A stretch of DNA of 64,000 nucleotides, from contig OZ024725.1 in NCBI GenBank assembly GCA_964016875.1, positions 42,617,427 through 42,681,426 on the forward strand, read 5' to 3'. This document shows positions 47,109-59,215 of the stretch, piece by piece. The position numbers were made by a program, and so were the translations under genes. The notes under the pieces are model-generated. The model was not told the origin of the DNA and searched no databases. It was given only the letters and a program-made list of their open reading frames with translations. Every line of letters starts with the position of its first letter. The stretch's first letter is position 1. Source of the DNA: Fallopia convolvulus. Its lineage: Eukaryota > Streptophyta > Magnoliopsida > Caryophyllales > Polygonaceae.

Positions 47109-48610
47109 TTAAGATAAAAATCCAGTGACAAAGATACAAGTGTTGTAAAAGATAATCTTAAGATCACATGTTTGATCTAATCTCCAATTATTGAATAAAG
47201 TTTGGGCAAATGTGTTTCTAAATGTTGTCCAAGCATCGGATGTTTCAAAATGGGTAATGTACTCTCTACAATCTCGACGGCCTCGACGACCTCCATCCTC
47301 GTCATCATCGTCATCGTCATCGTCATCCTCATCGTCATCTCCATCTTCATCTTCATCACTCTCTTCAGCATACTCAATTACTTCAGTTGGCATGTACTTT
47401 CGAATGAGGTTGTGCAATAGAGCACACGCACTTACTATACGAACTTGAGTTCGTATTGGAAACAAAGAAGGACTACGAAGAATAGCCCATCTTCCTTTCA
47501 ATGTTCCAAAGCATCTTTCTATGACATTTCTAGCCTTGGCATGTTTTAAGTTAAAATACTCCTCTGCAGTTTCGGGTTGGTCATCCCCCCATTCTTTGAG
47601 ATGATACCGATGGCCTCTATAAGGAGCTAAAAACCCCTCACAATTAGTGTACCCAGCATCTACCAAGTAATAACAACCTAGACATATAACAAACAATAAT
47701 TTTAGTTACTTGATTTTATTATTAATACAACCTACTTGGTTTACATCTTATAATTTTATTTATACCTTGGGGTACTTTTAAACCTTTAGGTCTAGAAAGT
47801 GCATCTCGAAGGACACGACCATCGTGTGCAGAACCTTCCCAACCGGGCAAAATATATATGAATTCCATGTTAGGATTACACACACCTGACACATTCATAG
47901 AAAGGTTGCCTTTTCTTGTTCGATATCTTGCTCGATGTTCATTAGTCACATGAACATTTATAAAGGTACCATCTAAAGCTCCTACGCAATTCTACAAAAA
48001 AAAATAGTGATAATTATTATTTGGGGATACGAGATTCCAAAATGTGCGGTGCTTGAATAAATTTGCATTATTTTTGTACCTTGAAGTATTTCCATCTGTG
48101 GTCTTCACAATCTTCAGACACAGGTGTAGGCTTTTTGAGCAAGTGACGATGTAACCTTAAGATTGCAAGAAGACAACTATTGAAATGTCTACTCACACTT
48201 TCTCCACTTCTTAAGAAATAATTTCCTATTGATCTATTTTTCTTATGATGAGCTAATGTATACAAAAACATGGATACAATTTCTTCCAAACTCATGTTCT
48301 TGGTTCCCCTTAACCCCCCTATATCTCGAACCATCTCACAAAGCACGCCGAATGTTTCTCTATTCATACGAAGCTCATTCCTACATATTACATCATTTGT
48401 TCTAATTAACCTATTCAAGTTTTGAAGTCTATGAGTTGCCCTATCTATTTTTTCATATTGAACTTGTTTGATTCGACAAAGTGTTGTACCTAAAGTACCC
48501 AATATCATAGAACTCATAGTAACAAAGTTAAGAACAATCAGAATAACATGATTAATTTGGTCTTGCAACTCCTCCCTCTTCCTTCTCAATTGGAGATTTT
48601 TTGGATCCAT
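47109..48610 (-). CDS. Harbinger DDE transposase (DDE_Tnp_4 type), apparently intact
   Basis: Three exons, 48610-48080, 47991-47766 and 47677-47109, join with GT-AG borders and correct phases into about 441 codons, usual for the family. Catalytic residues are all present: first Asp in GALDGTFI, second Asp in LVDAGYTN, Glu in ARNVIERCFGTLKGRW. The N-terminal part has the helix-turn-helix-like region (VCRNELRMNRETFGVLCEMV...FLYTLAHHKKNRSIG). The C-terminus has an Asp/Glu-rich tract from a GAT/GAC repeat (about 47296-47357), then FETSDAWTTFRNTFAQTLF. The last residues after NNWRL may be readthrough into another splice. It cuts and rejoins Harbinger ends at TWA sites. No stop was found. Confidence 0.9.
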
Positions 48611-49676
48611 TGCTAGACATAAAAAAAATATTCAACAATTAAGAAAAAAAAACAATCAATTGAACAAAGAACAATTTCAATAAAATTTAAAAAATATTTA
48701 CATACAAAAATAATCTAAATAATAAAATATTGTTAATCTCAATTGATAGAACACGTACAAAATCATATCACATAATTTATATGAATAAAATATTACAAAC
48801 TCACTGTTCAAACCTTATTTTGTTTCGTATATGACTTGCAATGCACACAGTAATCCAAATAACACACAAAATTGATGATTTTCAAACCTTAACTTGTAAA
48901 TATTTTAAATAAATCCTAGGTTCTAATTTATTTAATCAATTTGAACGGAATCAAATGAGATAATATATACCTTTGAACAATGATTTTGTACTATTTAAAT
49001 AAATCTTTACCTTTCATGAAAATATATGTAGATTTCTCTAGTCATATGAAACGGATTTTATGTAGTACATAGTTTGAGTGCTAAATATTTTATACGGTAT
49101 TAGGGTTGAACTTCATTGAAACGGATTTGTTTGTAATTTATACAATTCTAGGGATCTGAACTTCATTGAACACGTAAGAAATCATTCACGATTTTTTTTT
49201 GTTCCGATCTTCATTCACTATTTGAATTTTGAAACGGAAATAAAAAATCATAGAAACTATTGCTTAAATGAAAAAATCATTCATGAAATTCAAACAAAAA
49301 CACCCATAAATTTATGCAGTAGAGAAATAGGAAGGAGAAGAGGGACAATTATGATAAGCGGAATGGAAAATCATGAAGTCTTACCGTAAGAGCAAAAGCG
49401 ACGTCTTGAACGAAGGAGAAGATGTGCAGAAGCGACGTCTTGAACGAAGGAGTAGATGTGAGATACGTGAAATATGAGAAGATTAGGTTTTAATTTTATT
49501 CCCACTTGGAACGAAATCTCATACCCAAGGGAGGGGTAGAGTTTGAGAAACCCATACTTATTAGGTTTAGGGTATCGGGTTAAAAATTATAAAATAGCGT
49601 ACCAAACACTAGGTATGGGGTTTCCATTCCCGAACCCCATACCTTCATTCCCAATACCCGGTTACCAAACAACCCC
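48611..49676. other. Harbinger 5' flank and right subterminal region
   Basis: No gene. AT-rich upstream region of the minus-strand transposase. At 49387-49446 a short tandem duplication (AAGCGACGTCTTGAACGAAG occurs twice) is the only notable repeat. Confidence 0.6.
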
Positions 49677-49679
49677 TTA

Positions 49680-52199
49680 AGGAGTATGGTCAAACTTTCC
49701 AGAATAGTTCGATTATAAGTAAAGAAATTTGGTAAGATTCTTTACAAATCTGTGTTGGTCTTTGAAGAGCATGGAGTAACTCCGTACTTCTCTAAAAGTT
49801 TGGGATTGTTTTCAGTCAACGATTATTAAAATTCTCTAAGCAGTTGCTAGTAGTTCATCTTGGTTGACGTCATGACCTAAGAAAGTCATTACCTTTTTAG
49901 CGGAATTGTCCTTGAAAGTAAGTTGATATGGACTCCTGAAATGGAACCCTTTCTAAGGAATGATATTGTAGTAATCCTTTCGTTGGAATAAAGGATGTAC
50001 TAGTAACTCTTCCAGTAGTTGTTAATTGTTTTCATGTTGTCTTGAAAACTTAAATCTCTTTGAAATAAGATAGTCAAGTGAGGACTTTAAGCAGAACTCC
50101 AATGGGTCTGGAGTTTGGATATGTAAATTAGTATTGATATTCAATCTCAGCCTGATAAGTTGTTGGATATAGAAAGTGGACACACGAGGATATGTTTTTA
50201 ATCCTAAGAGTTAGGTTGCTCAACAAGTCAGAATGTTAAATGAAGTCTAAACAATTCTTCGATGAAAAAGACTGAAAATTGTCAATGGAGACAATTTTGT
50301 TGGAAATTATTGGACTAAAGGTATTATTGCCCAGTATGTTGGTATAGTAATGCGTAAGAGTGTAGTTTGAAGTAGTTGAGAGAGATAACTAGTTTTGAAT
50401 GTCAGTATGCTTAAGATGAGTTTTGGTTGAGAAAAGGATGTAAGGGATTAACAAGATAGGTTATTATCTTGTCATGTGTTGGATAAATCTCATATTCTTG
50501 GTTAAAGTAATACTGAGATTTTATCTCAAAAAGGAAATTGAGTAAGGATTTTAAGTAATCCTTGTAAAGAAACTAATCTGAGAAGGACTTTAGATGACAA
50601 CAAGGTTGTGTGAATCCCCTAGGATTTTATTCAAAATCTGTTGACCAGATCAAGGGAAAGTAGTTTGGGAAAGTAATATTATTTAAGATCAATGGAGAAG
50701 ATCAAGAAGGTAAGACACCGTGATTTGTTATTCAGGATTATGGATTGCTTGGTTTCAAAACTGTTTATGTGTATCTGTTGTTGATAAGCTTTGAAAGCTT
50801 ATTTCAAAGAAAGCATAGTTGTTTGTTTAATTAGTTCATCCTGGAACCAGAAAATATATAAGGATTTGAGATAATGATGGCCTGACATGAAGCGAATTGT
50901 CACCGAGTTCGTTTTGATATGCTTGGTTTGTCTGGAAGTCCTAATTGAACATAGAAGACCAGATGAAATGTTATAGTCTCTTCCTGTTTCAGAAGGAAAG
51001 TGGGAAGATGTTACAATGGATTCTTGTCATTAGTCGTTCAAGACTTATTGAAAGAAGGGTGCATATGGAGGTTGTTAATAAACTCACCTAGAGTTCTCTT
51101 TTTAATACAATTAAGATGACTTAAAGAGTATAGAAGTTAGCTGAGGTGTTCATGCATGAAGTTTTTCATCTTCATAAAACCTCAAAGACTATTATCTCGG
51201 ATTGAGATGAATAGTTCATGCCAAAGTTTTGAAAGGAGTAACATCAAGCCTTGGGGATTGAATTGAATTTTAGTATTGGCTTCCCTCATCAAATTGATGA
51301 ATGATGTAAAGAAACAAATTCAAACTTCTGAGGATATGTATTCTGGATTCTACACGAGTTGGAATGGTAGTTTGAGGTTGAGTGAATTCACATACAAGAA
51401 TCTTGATTTCACGATAGAGAAATTGACTCTTTTAAGGCTTTATAAAGCAAGAAGTGTTGGTTGTCAATTTGTTGAAATGACAATGCTGACAAGGTTCTTC
51501 ATGGGCCAGACTTGGCCAAGAGAACAACAACTGATATCGCACTAACATGATCAAGGGTGCTAACTGCTCAAAAGCAACAACAATTGTGTGTTGTTTTAAT
51601 TAGAGAGCATGTTGAGTTCATTGTAAAGAACGACGTTTTTGTTATTATATCCGCCTTGAAAGGCGTATTCTGCTGGGGAAAGCGAGACAACGTAAATGCT
51701 TGCTATGTTGGATCTTTCAAGATACTGGAAAGAACTGATAAGCTTGTTTATCAGTTGACATTCCACCATCAGTGCATTCTATCAGTAATGTCTTCCTTGA
51801 TAGTATGTGTTCAATATATCTCATGTACTAAACAATAATGAGATGGATATTCAACCAAATGACACTTGTGAAGAAAGGTCAGGTTGAATCGTGAATAAGA
51901 AAAATACCTTTGATTAGGTTATCTTGGCCTAAAAATGGAAGTAAAGAAAAGACTTGAGAAACTAGATGGGAAATGCTGAGCAATTTCCAAAGTTAATGAA
52001 TGTTGTAAAGAAGTTTGGTAACTAAGCAGTGGTTGTTTTGTGCTTTGTGAAGAAGTAACAACATGTTTTTTAAGGGGGTACTACAAACTTCTGTATAGGT
52101 TTACAGTGGTTGTGTGTGTGTGTGTGCTTAAGTTATCCTTCCTTGTAATCCAAGTTCTCCTTGGTTTCGAGGACGAAACCATTTTTAAGGGGGTACTAA
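49680..52199 (+). other. Interior of LTR-RT3, 3' part
   Basis: Homologous to 16500-18560 of LTR-RT1. It ends with the tract AAGGGGGTACTAA before the LTR at 52200. Integrase traces are listed separately; nothing else is coding. Confidence 0.7.
50885..51840 (+). pseudogene. Integrase remnant of LTR-RT3
   Basis: The same decayed segment as 17225-18130. The longest open part (51276-51545, 51557-51838) keeps QIQTSEDMYSGF and LTAQKQQQLC, GVFCWGKRDNVNACYVG and FKILERTDKLVYQL, matching Gypsy integrase C-terminal motifs. It is slightly better preserved here than in LTR-RT1. Confidence 0.72.
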
Positions 52200-54685
52200 T
52201 GTAATAACTGCGGTTTTTGAGGATATTTATGAATTTTTCTCGGATATCCTTTTAACCTCTTAGTCCGTTTTAACGCTTAATCCAATATTTTTGTTGGAAA
52301 TTAAATCCTAGAAAATTCTTGGTGATATCCTAAAATCACAAAGAAATGATTTTATGGATCGGTGTGAATTCTAGGATTTTTCAGTGGAAAAAGAATATTT
52401 ATTGGATAAGCCGTCTTTTTAATTATGTACCAGAAGGAGTTTAAAATACGAAACAGAAGCCTTAAAAAATTTAGGGCAGCGAGATAAAATCATGAAAAAT
52501 TGGTTTTATTGGTCTACATAATTTCCGGGACGTTTTTCGTTTAGTGAGTTTTTCCACCCGAGGTACATAATTTTACCGCTTTAACAAGAGTCCCGTTCCG
52601 AGACGAGAAATTCTATTAGGCCGATATCATTTTCTTAATAGGAAAGGAACTAAAGAGAAGAGGATAAGGTCGTATTGAATTCTTCTTGCCTTGTCAAAGT
52701 TACTACTTCATTTCATTTCAAAAGAAAGGAAGGAACCGAGAGAGAGCGAACGTGGGAGCTCCTTCACCGCCGGCCACCATCTTCTTCCTCTAGCTCCTCC
52801 TCCACCTCATCTCCTCCTTCTTCCATGTATGTTGTTGTACTAGCTGCTGCAATAAGGAGCCAAACCAGCGAGAGAGTAAGGACGGAACGCCGGACTCGGG
52901 GAGAAATACGTCTTCACCGCCGGCTATCTTCTTGCCTCGTTATTACATACAAGCTACTGGCGACCGTTGGCTTGTCCGACCACCAACCACCATGGGTGCT
53001 GACACCGGGCAATACTCAACCACCCTCGGGCTCGGGGATCGAGCCACTACCGAGCCAAACGAGCCATGGGCTTGAGTGAAGGTATATACGATCGAAATTA
53101 ATTAGTGGGTTGGTTGCGGAGCCACCATAAGGACCTTTCGGTTCCGTTTTGCTAATTAAATTTATGGTTTTTATAATCTGGACGTTGATACGGTCCCACA
53201 GGTTCAAACCGCTCGAGAAACGGACGTCCGGATCTTCAGTTATAGCGAATACAAGTTTTGGATACCGCTTGGCAGGTAAAGGACTTCGGATAATTACTCG
53301 GGATTCGTTGTTAATCCGTTTGATCCGAGATTTGGTCACCTTTTAGAACTGTTGCTAATGAAATTTTTTTATTTAGAAAATTATTTCAAAAGTGAAGTGG
53401 ATAATTAGTTATAATTCCACCAAGATGGCTCCTTAAAACATGATAACTAAGGATTGGTTATATATCGATATTCGGAAATTAAATCGTCTATCGATTAGGA
53501 GATTGTAGAATTTGAGTATACAACTAAGAAGTGTTTCCGTGAGCTCGTTTTTGAGAAATCTTTTGTTATATTTGACAACAGGGGACCACTTTGCGGGTTA
53601 GTTATTGTTTGTTGGCCTAGAGAATTTGTCTTCAAGGTAAGTCGTCTAGACTTACTTAGCTTGCGATCATGTTATGTGGTAAACTAGTAAATTGAATGTG
53701 TGGTCCTCTATTTTGGAATATTCTTCCATAGTATATTTTCATATTTGAAAGCTATTGGAATAGTTTCAATGATTTTTATTGTGTGCAACTTGATCTCTGC
53801 GGGTGTGATTATGGACACGGACAAGTCGGTGGAGAAGAGACCTCGGACATAGTCATGCGGCGTGTGGAGATCACCTTCAAAAAAATTGATTGTTTTGGCG
53901 AGTGCTCTAGTAGAGGCTTAGCCGGGGAAAAAGGGTGATGGGAAAGAAAATGGGCATGAGTTTAGCGCACGCTAGCCGTGTACCATGTTTCAAAGGCAGG
54001 TTCGGGTTGCCTGAATTGGAGAATGATTATGGTTTGAATTATGGAGGAATTGTTGTTGGTTGTTTTGATATATGTTGCATGAGCATTACATTGATTAATC
54101 TCGTGCTTATTTGTTATTGTGGAATAGAGTGTTGGTTTGGAAATTGATATGCTAGTGTATATAATTATACGACGTATTTTGGTGTGCATATTGGTTTGGT
54201 ATGTATATGAATGGCTGAGTGCGTTATTTTGATAATCTATGTTTTGTTCTACATGTTTGATTTGCTTGTTTGGCCCATACCAGGATTGTTAGCTAATGTG
54301 TTCCTCTTCCAATGTTTAGGTAAACATCCTTGTATGGGAAATGTTCCAGGAGATCACTTCTTGGACGATGATGATCGAACTCGACGTGACGTGTCTTAGT
54401 GGGAATTGAGGGCTCGAGTCCTTAGTTGCAAGGAGAGTGTAGTTAATAGTCATATTGAGTTAATGTTGGAAGCCAGTAGGTTGGCTTTAGTGCTAGCAGT
54501 CGATTGCATTCACATCGGTTATCGAGTTGTTTTAAAAATGATAAGTTGGATGTTTTCTTGGCTTTTCTTGCTGTGCCTTTGTTGCAAGGTCCAATATTCG
54601 TAAATTTTTTGTCAGGCTTGTTTTGGTGGATCCAGGTGTGGTCCACAACCAGGTAACAACCGGGATTATAAGATGGGGTGTTACA
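52200..54685 (+). repeat. 3' LTR of LTR-RT3
   Basis: Partner of 39835-42256 with few differences. It is about 64 bases longer, partly because it keeps GTTCAAACCGCTCGAGAAAC, lost from the 5' LTR near 40820. The 134-codon frame at 52675-53079 is GC-rich leader, not a gene. Confidence 0.9.
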
Positions 54686-55074
54686 AAAAAGGCTGAAAAT
54701 CAACTCAACATACTCATAGCAACTGATTATTGAGCTGATGAACAATAATTCATGATCATGGAACCAAAACCATCGATAAATCCAAACCAACCATTACCAC
54801 AAACTCAATTACTTGATAAACACCCAAATCATCGCAAGAAAGCTGTGGAATTTCATAAAAGATGACCTCACATGGTCTTTAGAATATAACCCAAGGTATT
54901 GTTATAATATCCATGCCTTAAAAGTTCAATCCAAAGAGCATAGCAATAAGTAACCTACTTATCATCCTCTTAAAGTCCCACCATAGCTACCTAAAATGTT
55001 CAAGGTTAGAAAGTAGCCTATTAAAGTCATACCATAGCTACCTAAAAATGTTCAAGGTTAGAAATTAGCCATGG
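54686..55074. other. MULE sequence downstream of the Ulp1-like gene
   Basis: No gene. A tandem pair of about 50 bases (CCATAGCTACCTAAAATGTT...AGAAAGTAGCC) lies at 54970-55075 and overlaps the end of the Ulp1-like reading frame. Confidence 0.6.
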
Positions 55075-55528
55075 CTACTTTCTAACCTTCTGTGCAACAA
55101 ATTTCTTTAACCTCTCCATCACCGTCTTCTTCATTTCATTACATTCTGAGTTGATGATGGCATAGGCATACTTCTTCCTTAGCACAATCATGGCCCTGTT
55201 GAGTTGACTATCCTGAATTTGCCCCCCCAACCCTCATCTATCTCGTTCGGTGGACCCATATATGCTCCAAATGATGTATAGCATATATTCAGTCGTTGAC
55301 ATCACTTTTTAGGTCACCCCACTCAAGCTTATGCTCGTCTATCCCATTATATTCTTCAAGTCTACCAAATTTTGCAGATATTCCACTTTTTGAGATATTT
55401 GATAACCTTGGTCTTCTGCAAGATCTAAAATTCAGCATTTATTATTTAAAAAAAAAATTAATCATGATTGGTTAAAAAAGAATAATTTGTGCAATTTAAT
55501 AATCATATTTATGAATGCACTTTTACTA

Positions 55529-56186
55529 CAGTAGAACCTTTCTAAATTAATACTCGATAAATTAATAAACTTTTTAAATTAATAATTTTCTCCGATCCCG
55601 ACTTGGGCCAATGCAAATTTTAACAAATTTCGATAAGATAATAAGATAATATATTTTCAAAAAACCACTATATAAATATAAGGACCCATTAATATCATAA
55701 TTAATAATTATATTCAAAGTTACATTGTCATAACTAAGAAAATCTAATAAATATGATTGTAGTGTTGTTTGTTTTTTCTTAGTGGAGCTCATCTCAGACT
55801 TTTCTTATTAGATCCAACATTTCTAGCGTTGTTTTAGAAACAAATTTTGAAATATCAACTATAATAATTCCTTGAGACTTTATCTCATGAACGAATTTTG
55901 TTGCGTCTAAAACAATTTGCTATTGCCTCTTGCTCAACATTAACTATACAAGCCGAGACTACAAGATTGATAGCACCCAAAACATAAATCTTACATGGAT
56001 TAGATTGTCCCAACTCATAGCCTTCTAAAATCCTACAATAAAATCTTCTATGATAGTGCATTTTGAAAGCTCTTATTACAAAAATCTCTTTAAATTAATA
56101 AATATTAATTTATCGGTTAATTAATATCTCTATAAAATAATAAAATAACATGGTCCCAACCCTATTAATTTATAGAGGTTTTACTA
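55529..56186. mobile_element. pogo/Emigrant-like element, 658 bp
   Basis: Left end CAGTAGAACCTTTCTAAATT, right end inverted TAGTAAAACCTCTATAAATT, TA on both sides. The ends resemble the Emigrant/Lemi1 family of pogo-like elements (CAGTAAAACCTCTATAAATT). Inside, a short minus-strand frame (55792-55574) starting MSSTKKKQTTLQSY may be a scrap of transposase tail. It sits in an intron of the Ulp1-like gene and splits an AATGCACTTTTACTA repeat, so it came later than the array. Confidence 0.75.
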
Positions 56187-56189
56187 TAC

Positions 56190-56300
56190 TTCATAGTGCA
56201 CTTTTCTATATACAATTTGGAAGAAACTTTTTTTTACTCTATGGTGCACTTTTTATACTATATGATGCACTTTATCTGATTTACGATGCACTTTTCCTAT
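56190..56300 (+). repeat. AATGCACTTTT array in a Ulp1-like gene intron and flank
   Basis: Four copies such as GTGCACTTTTC, GTGCACTTTTTA, ATGCACTTTATC and ATGCACTTTTCC, separated by 15-30 bases. On this strand, antisense to the gene. Confidence 0.8.
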
Positions 56301-56984
56301 TTCGAAAACTAGATTTATCGATTTGGCATGATTTAAAAAACTTACCAGGTTGAAAAACTTGAATTTACAAAACTCTCCAATTTCTTCCTTCTTTGTTGAG
56401 TTGTGTAGAAGCTCTATCATCCCATTGATCTTCAAATTGAAACTTACTACAAAGTAAGTTTCATTATTCAAAATGACGGGAATCAATATCTACAAATGGA
56501 GAGAAAAACTTTGTTAGTTTTTCAAGTACTATAGAATTACAGTGAAACATTTTACTTACAATTAAAAAAAAATTACCAAGTCGATCTTCTTCAATAGCCT
56601 TCCCTCGACAATGCCTAAAGCCACGTCCATTCTGCCATTGAATTCCTCTTGGGTAACCTCTTCACACTGTTTAAATGGAGTTTCTTTAAAGTCAAATTAC
56701 AATAAAAATAACAACTACAACATGCACATTTATTCATTGAAATACTTACAGTATTATAGACTTTCCCAATCAATCTCGATGGTTTCTCGTTGCTCTTCCA
56801 TCTCTCCATGTCGTTGACATACATAGTGAAAGAATCCATAACACAGATATCCAAGTCCTCTAACATGGTAGAGAAATTTACTCTTGTGGCAGTGAAATCT
56901 CCACGTTTGAACAACAACTCTCTACATAGAAAAAACACACACATTAGGTTTTGTAGATGAGAAAATACAAAGCCTACCATTTGC

Positions 56985-57065
56985 ACTTTTCATACTTAGC
57001 AATGCACTTTTCGCACTTTATAACACACTTTTGACACTTAATAAATGCACTTTTAATAATGCATC
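56985..57065 (+). repeat. AATGCACTTTT array
   Basis: Five copies in about 80 bases (TTTGCACTTTTCATACTTAG, CAATGCACTTTTCGCAC, AACACACTTTTGACAC, AAATGCACTTTTAATAATGC). Confidence 0.85.
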
Positions 57066-57571
57066 ATGGAGGATGAGGATGGATAATGGATTGTTATATT
57101 GATCTTTGCTTACTACAAGTGATTTTTTTTATCATCAATCACAACAACAATTAACAATCTCTCTTTCCTCCTAAAAAAATCTCTTCGAGTTTCAACTAAT
57201 GAACTGTTTTGATGGTCTTACATAGACATAAGAGCTTGCCTGTTGCAGTAGCTTATATTTTAAGATATCACATGTCTGCTAAATATCAACAAGTCAATAC
57301 AAAGCATGCTAAATAGACAATACCATTAATCGACATGCATTTACTCACTGAATGTGACAACTGACAAGAATGTGTGAACATAGGAGCATTTACAACAACT
57401 CTCTACCCTACCGCCTTGTGGAGTAACTTATTTACAAAGGGGCTGAGGGAGACTTATATTGTGTCATGGCAAGAGAGAAATCTCTGGACATGGAAACATC
57501 CCAACTTTTACTTACAAGTTGTTTGGCTTTGGCATCTTATTCTTCCCCCATCCCTCTCATGTTAACTACTA

Positions 57572-57632
57572 GAATGCACTTTTCAAATTTTATGATGCAC
57601 TTTACACATTTTATGTTGCACTTTTTCTTATC
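57572..57632 (+). repeat. AATGCACTTTT array
   Basis: Three copies: GAATGCACTTTTCAAATTT, TGATGCACTTTACACATTT, TGTTGCACTTTTTC. Confidence 0.8.
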
Positions 57633-58791
57633 ATAAAGGGAGAATAACACAATAAGTATTTGAATAGAAAACTTACTCTTCTCTGCCAACTAATTCCTTT
57701 TCCAGCCCAAGTGGCTGAGCCGCAAATTCCCACATGTGTTTTATTTCTTCTCTTAAATCAGAGAAGATATTGATCATTCTTTCATGGAAAGGGCTTACCA
57801 CTACAATTCTAGCCTTCTTGGTTCGTTTTCCTAATACAACAGGATTTGGACTATCCATCTTTCTTTTTTCATTTCCAATATACAACATTAAAACAATTAA
57901 ATATACATTTATTAAAAGAGAAACACAATGTATCAAAGGAAAAGAGAGATTTTTTTTGACAAGTATACCCGCTTCTTTCTTAGCTTTTGTACTTTAGATG
58001 GCTCCTCCTTTTTAACCTTCTTTTCTTCGCCCACTTGTTTCATTTCTCCTTCAAGAACAACTTCTTGGTCATACGCTTTAGCAATATCAGTCGCGATCAC
58101 TATTGCATTTTCACCTTCAAGTTGTTCTTTATTAGAAGCCCCCTCCTTCAGCCCAGTGGATGCATTCTCATTTCTAGTTGAATCTGTTTTTTCTCCAAGT
58201 ATGGTGAGATCTTTTATTTCTTCAATTGTATCAACTTCTTCACTTTCATTTACTCCTTGTTCAAATTCTGTTTTTTGCTGATCTCTTCCTTCAGATTCAA
58301 CCACCTCCTCCACCTCAGATCCTAACTCACCCTCTCCTCTTTAATTTTCACCATCTTTAGATACAAAATCAGCTCCTTGTTCGGTTGACTTCATCAATCC
58401 CCCTCCTTCTAATTCCATGTCAAGCAAGTTAAACGAGGGAGGAGTGAATTCGGCTGAATAGGGCTTCAACTTCTTGGATGTTTCTGCTTTTGCTTCCTTG
58501 TCCAACGCATCCAAAAGTTCTGGATCATTCCAAAACGGATCATGTTCGCTGTCCCAAAAGGTTTTCTAATCTGCAATAGGGTCGGGTGGAGTTATCGTGG
58601 CAATTTCATAAGGTGCAGTAATCTCTCCATTGCCCGCCTAACAACTGTATTTTTTCTTTCAGCTACTCCTTAATACCTCCACAATATTCCGAGAATTCTT
58701 CAATGCTCTTTGCAGCTTTGCTTGCCTTTCTAGAAACCGTTTTCACAATCACCTGTTAAAACATATTCTTTCAAGTTAATATGCATTTGTT

Positions 58792-59215
58792 GTCTAAGGA
58801 TGCACTTTTCAATTTTAAGACTGCACTTTTCATATTTAAGGATGCACTTTTGTAGAAATTCAGCTCTGTTGATCATATTTTGAGACTACTGGTGCCGGTT
58901 GAAAACTCAATTTGAACAGTTTCAACTAGCACTTTTCATACTTTACAATGCACTTTTTATACTACACAATGCACTTTTCATACTTCACAATGCACTTTTT
59001 AAGAATAGAATCTAGAATGCACTTTTTATGCTACACAATGCACTTTTCATATTTTACAATGCACTTTTAAGAATGATCGAAATCTAGAATGCACTTTTTA
59101 TTCTACATAATGCACTTTTCATACTTCACAATGCACTTTTCATACTTTTATAATGCACTTTTGAAACTACACAATGCACTTTTCAAAATTTCATAATGCA
59201 ATGCTAAAATATGCA
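58792..59215 (+). repeat. Largest AATGCACTTTT array
   Basis: About fifteen copies at 18-40 base spacing, many followed by CATACTTCACAATGC or TACACAATGC. The sub-block GAATCTAGAATGCACTTTTT or AAATCTAGAATGCACTTTTT occurs twice, so part of the array grew by local duplication. Confidence 0.9.

Larger units (their letters stand above)
45220..49676. mobile_element. PIF/Harbinger DNA transposon, 4.46 kb
   Basis: Ends GGGGGCGTTTGGTA and, inverted, GGGGTTGTTTGGTA; both terminal regions also share GGTATGGGGTT-like words. The 3-bp target duplication TTA lies at 45217-45219 and 49677-49679. It carries two genes on the minus strand, a Myb/SANT-like ORF1 and a DDE transposase, the standard Harbinger pair. 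The short ends and TTA duplication fit the superfamily. It is the youngest-looking element here with coding capacity. Confidence 0.93.
39835..54685 (+). mobile_element. LTR-RT3: Gypsy-type retrotransposon related to LTR-RT1, containing a Harbinger element
   Basis: LTRs 39835-42256 and 52200-54685 begin TGTAATAACTGCGG and end GGGGTTTTACA or GGGGTGTTACA; the flanks GAAAA and AAAAA differ at one base. The PBS is TGGTATCAGCGCC. The interior from about 45085 onward is homologous to the 3' half of LTR-RT1's interior; the 5' half is not obviously similar. No coding frame of the retroelement survives. Confidence 0.88.

Noticed and set aside
47191..47448. Serine-rich plus-strand frame over the Harbinger transposase
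   Set aside because: Antisense shadow of the Asp/Glu-encoding GAT/GAC repeat.
52675..53079. 134-codon open frame in the LTR-RT3 3' LTR
   Set aside because: The 5' LTR copy (40308-40526) stops early; Ser-rich leader translation, not a gene.
57928..58281. 117-codon plus-strand frame
   Set aside because: Antisense of the charged exon of the Ulp1-like gene, which has the family's PPSFNL motif and flanking exons on the minus strand.
8957..59215. AATGCACTTTT arrays as a CRISPR-like array
   Set aside because: Repeats are only about 11 bases with irregular short spacers, in a plant nuclear context and without cas genes.
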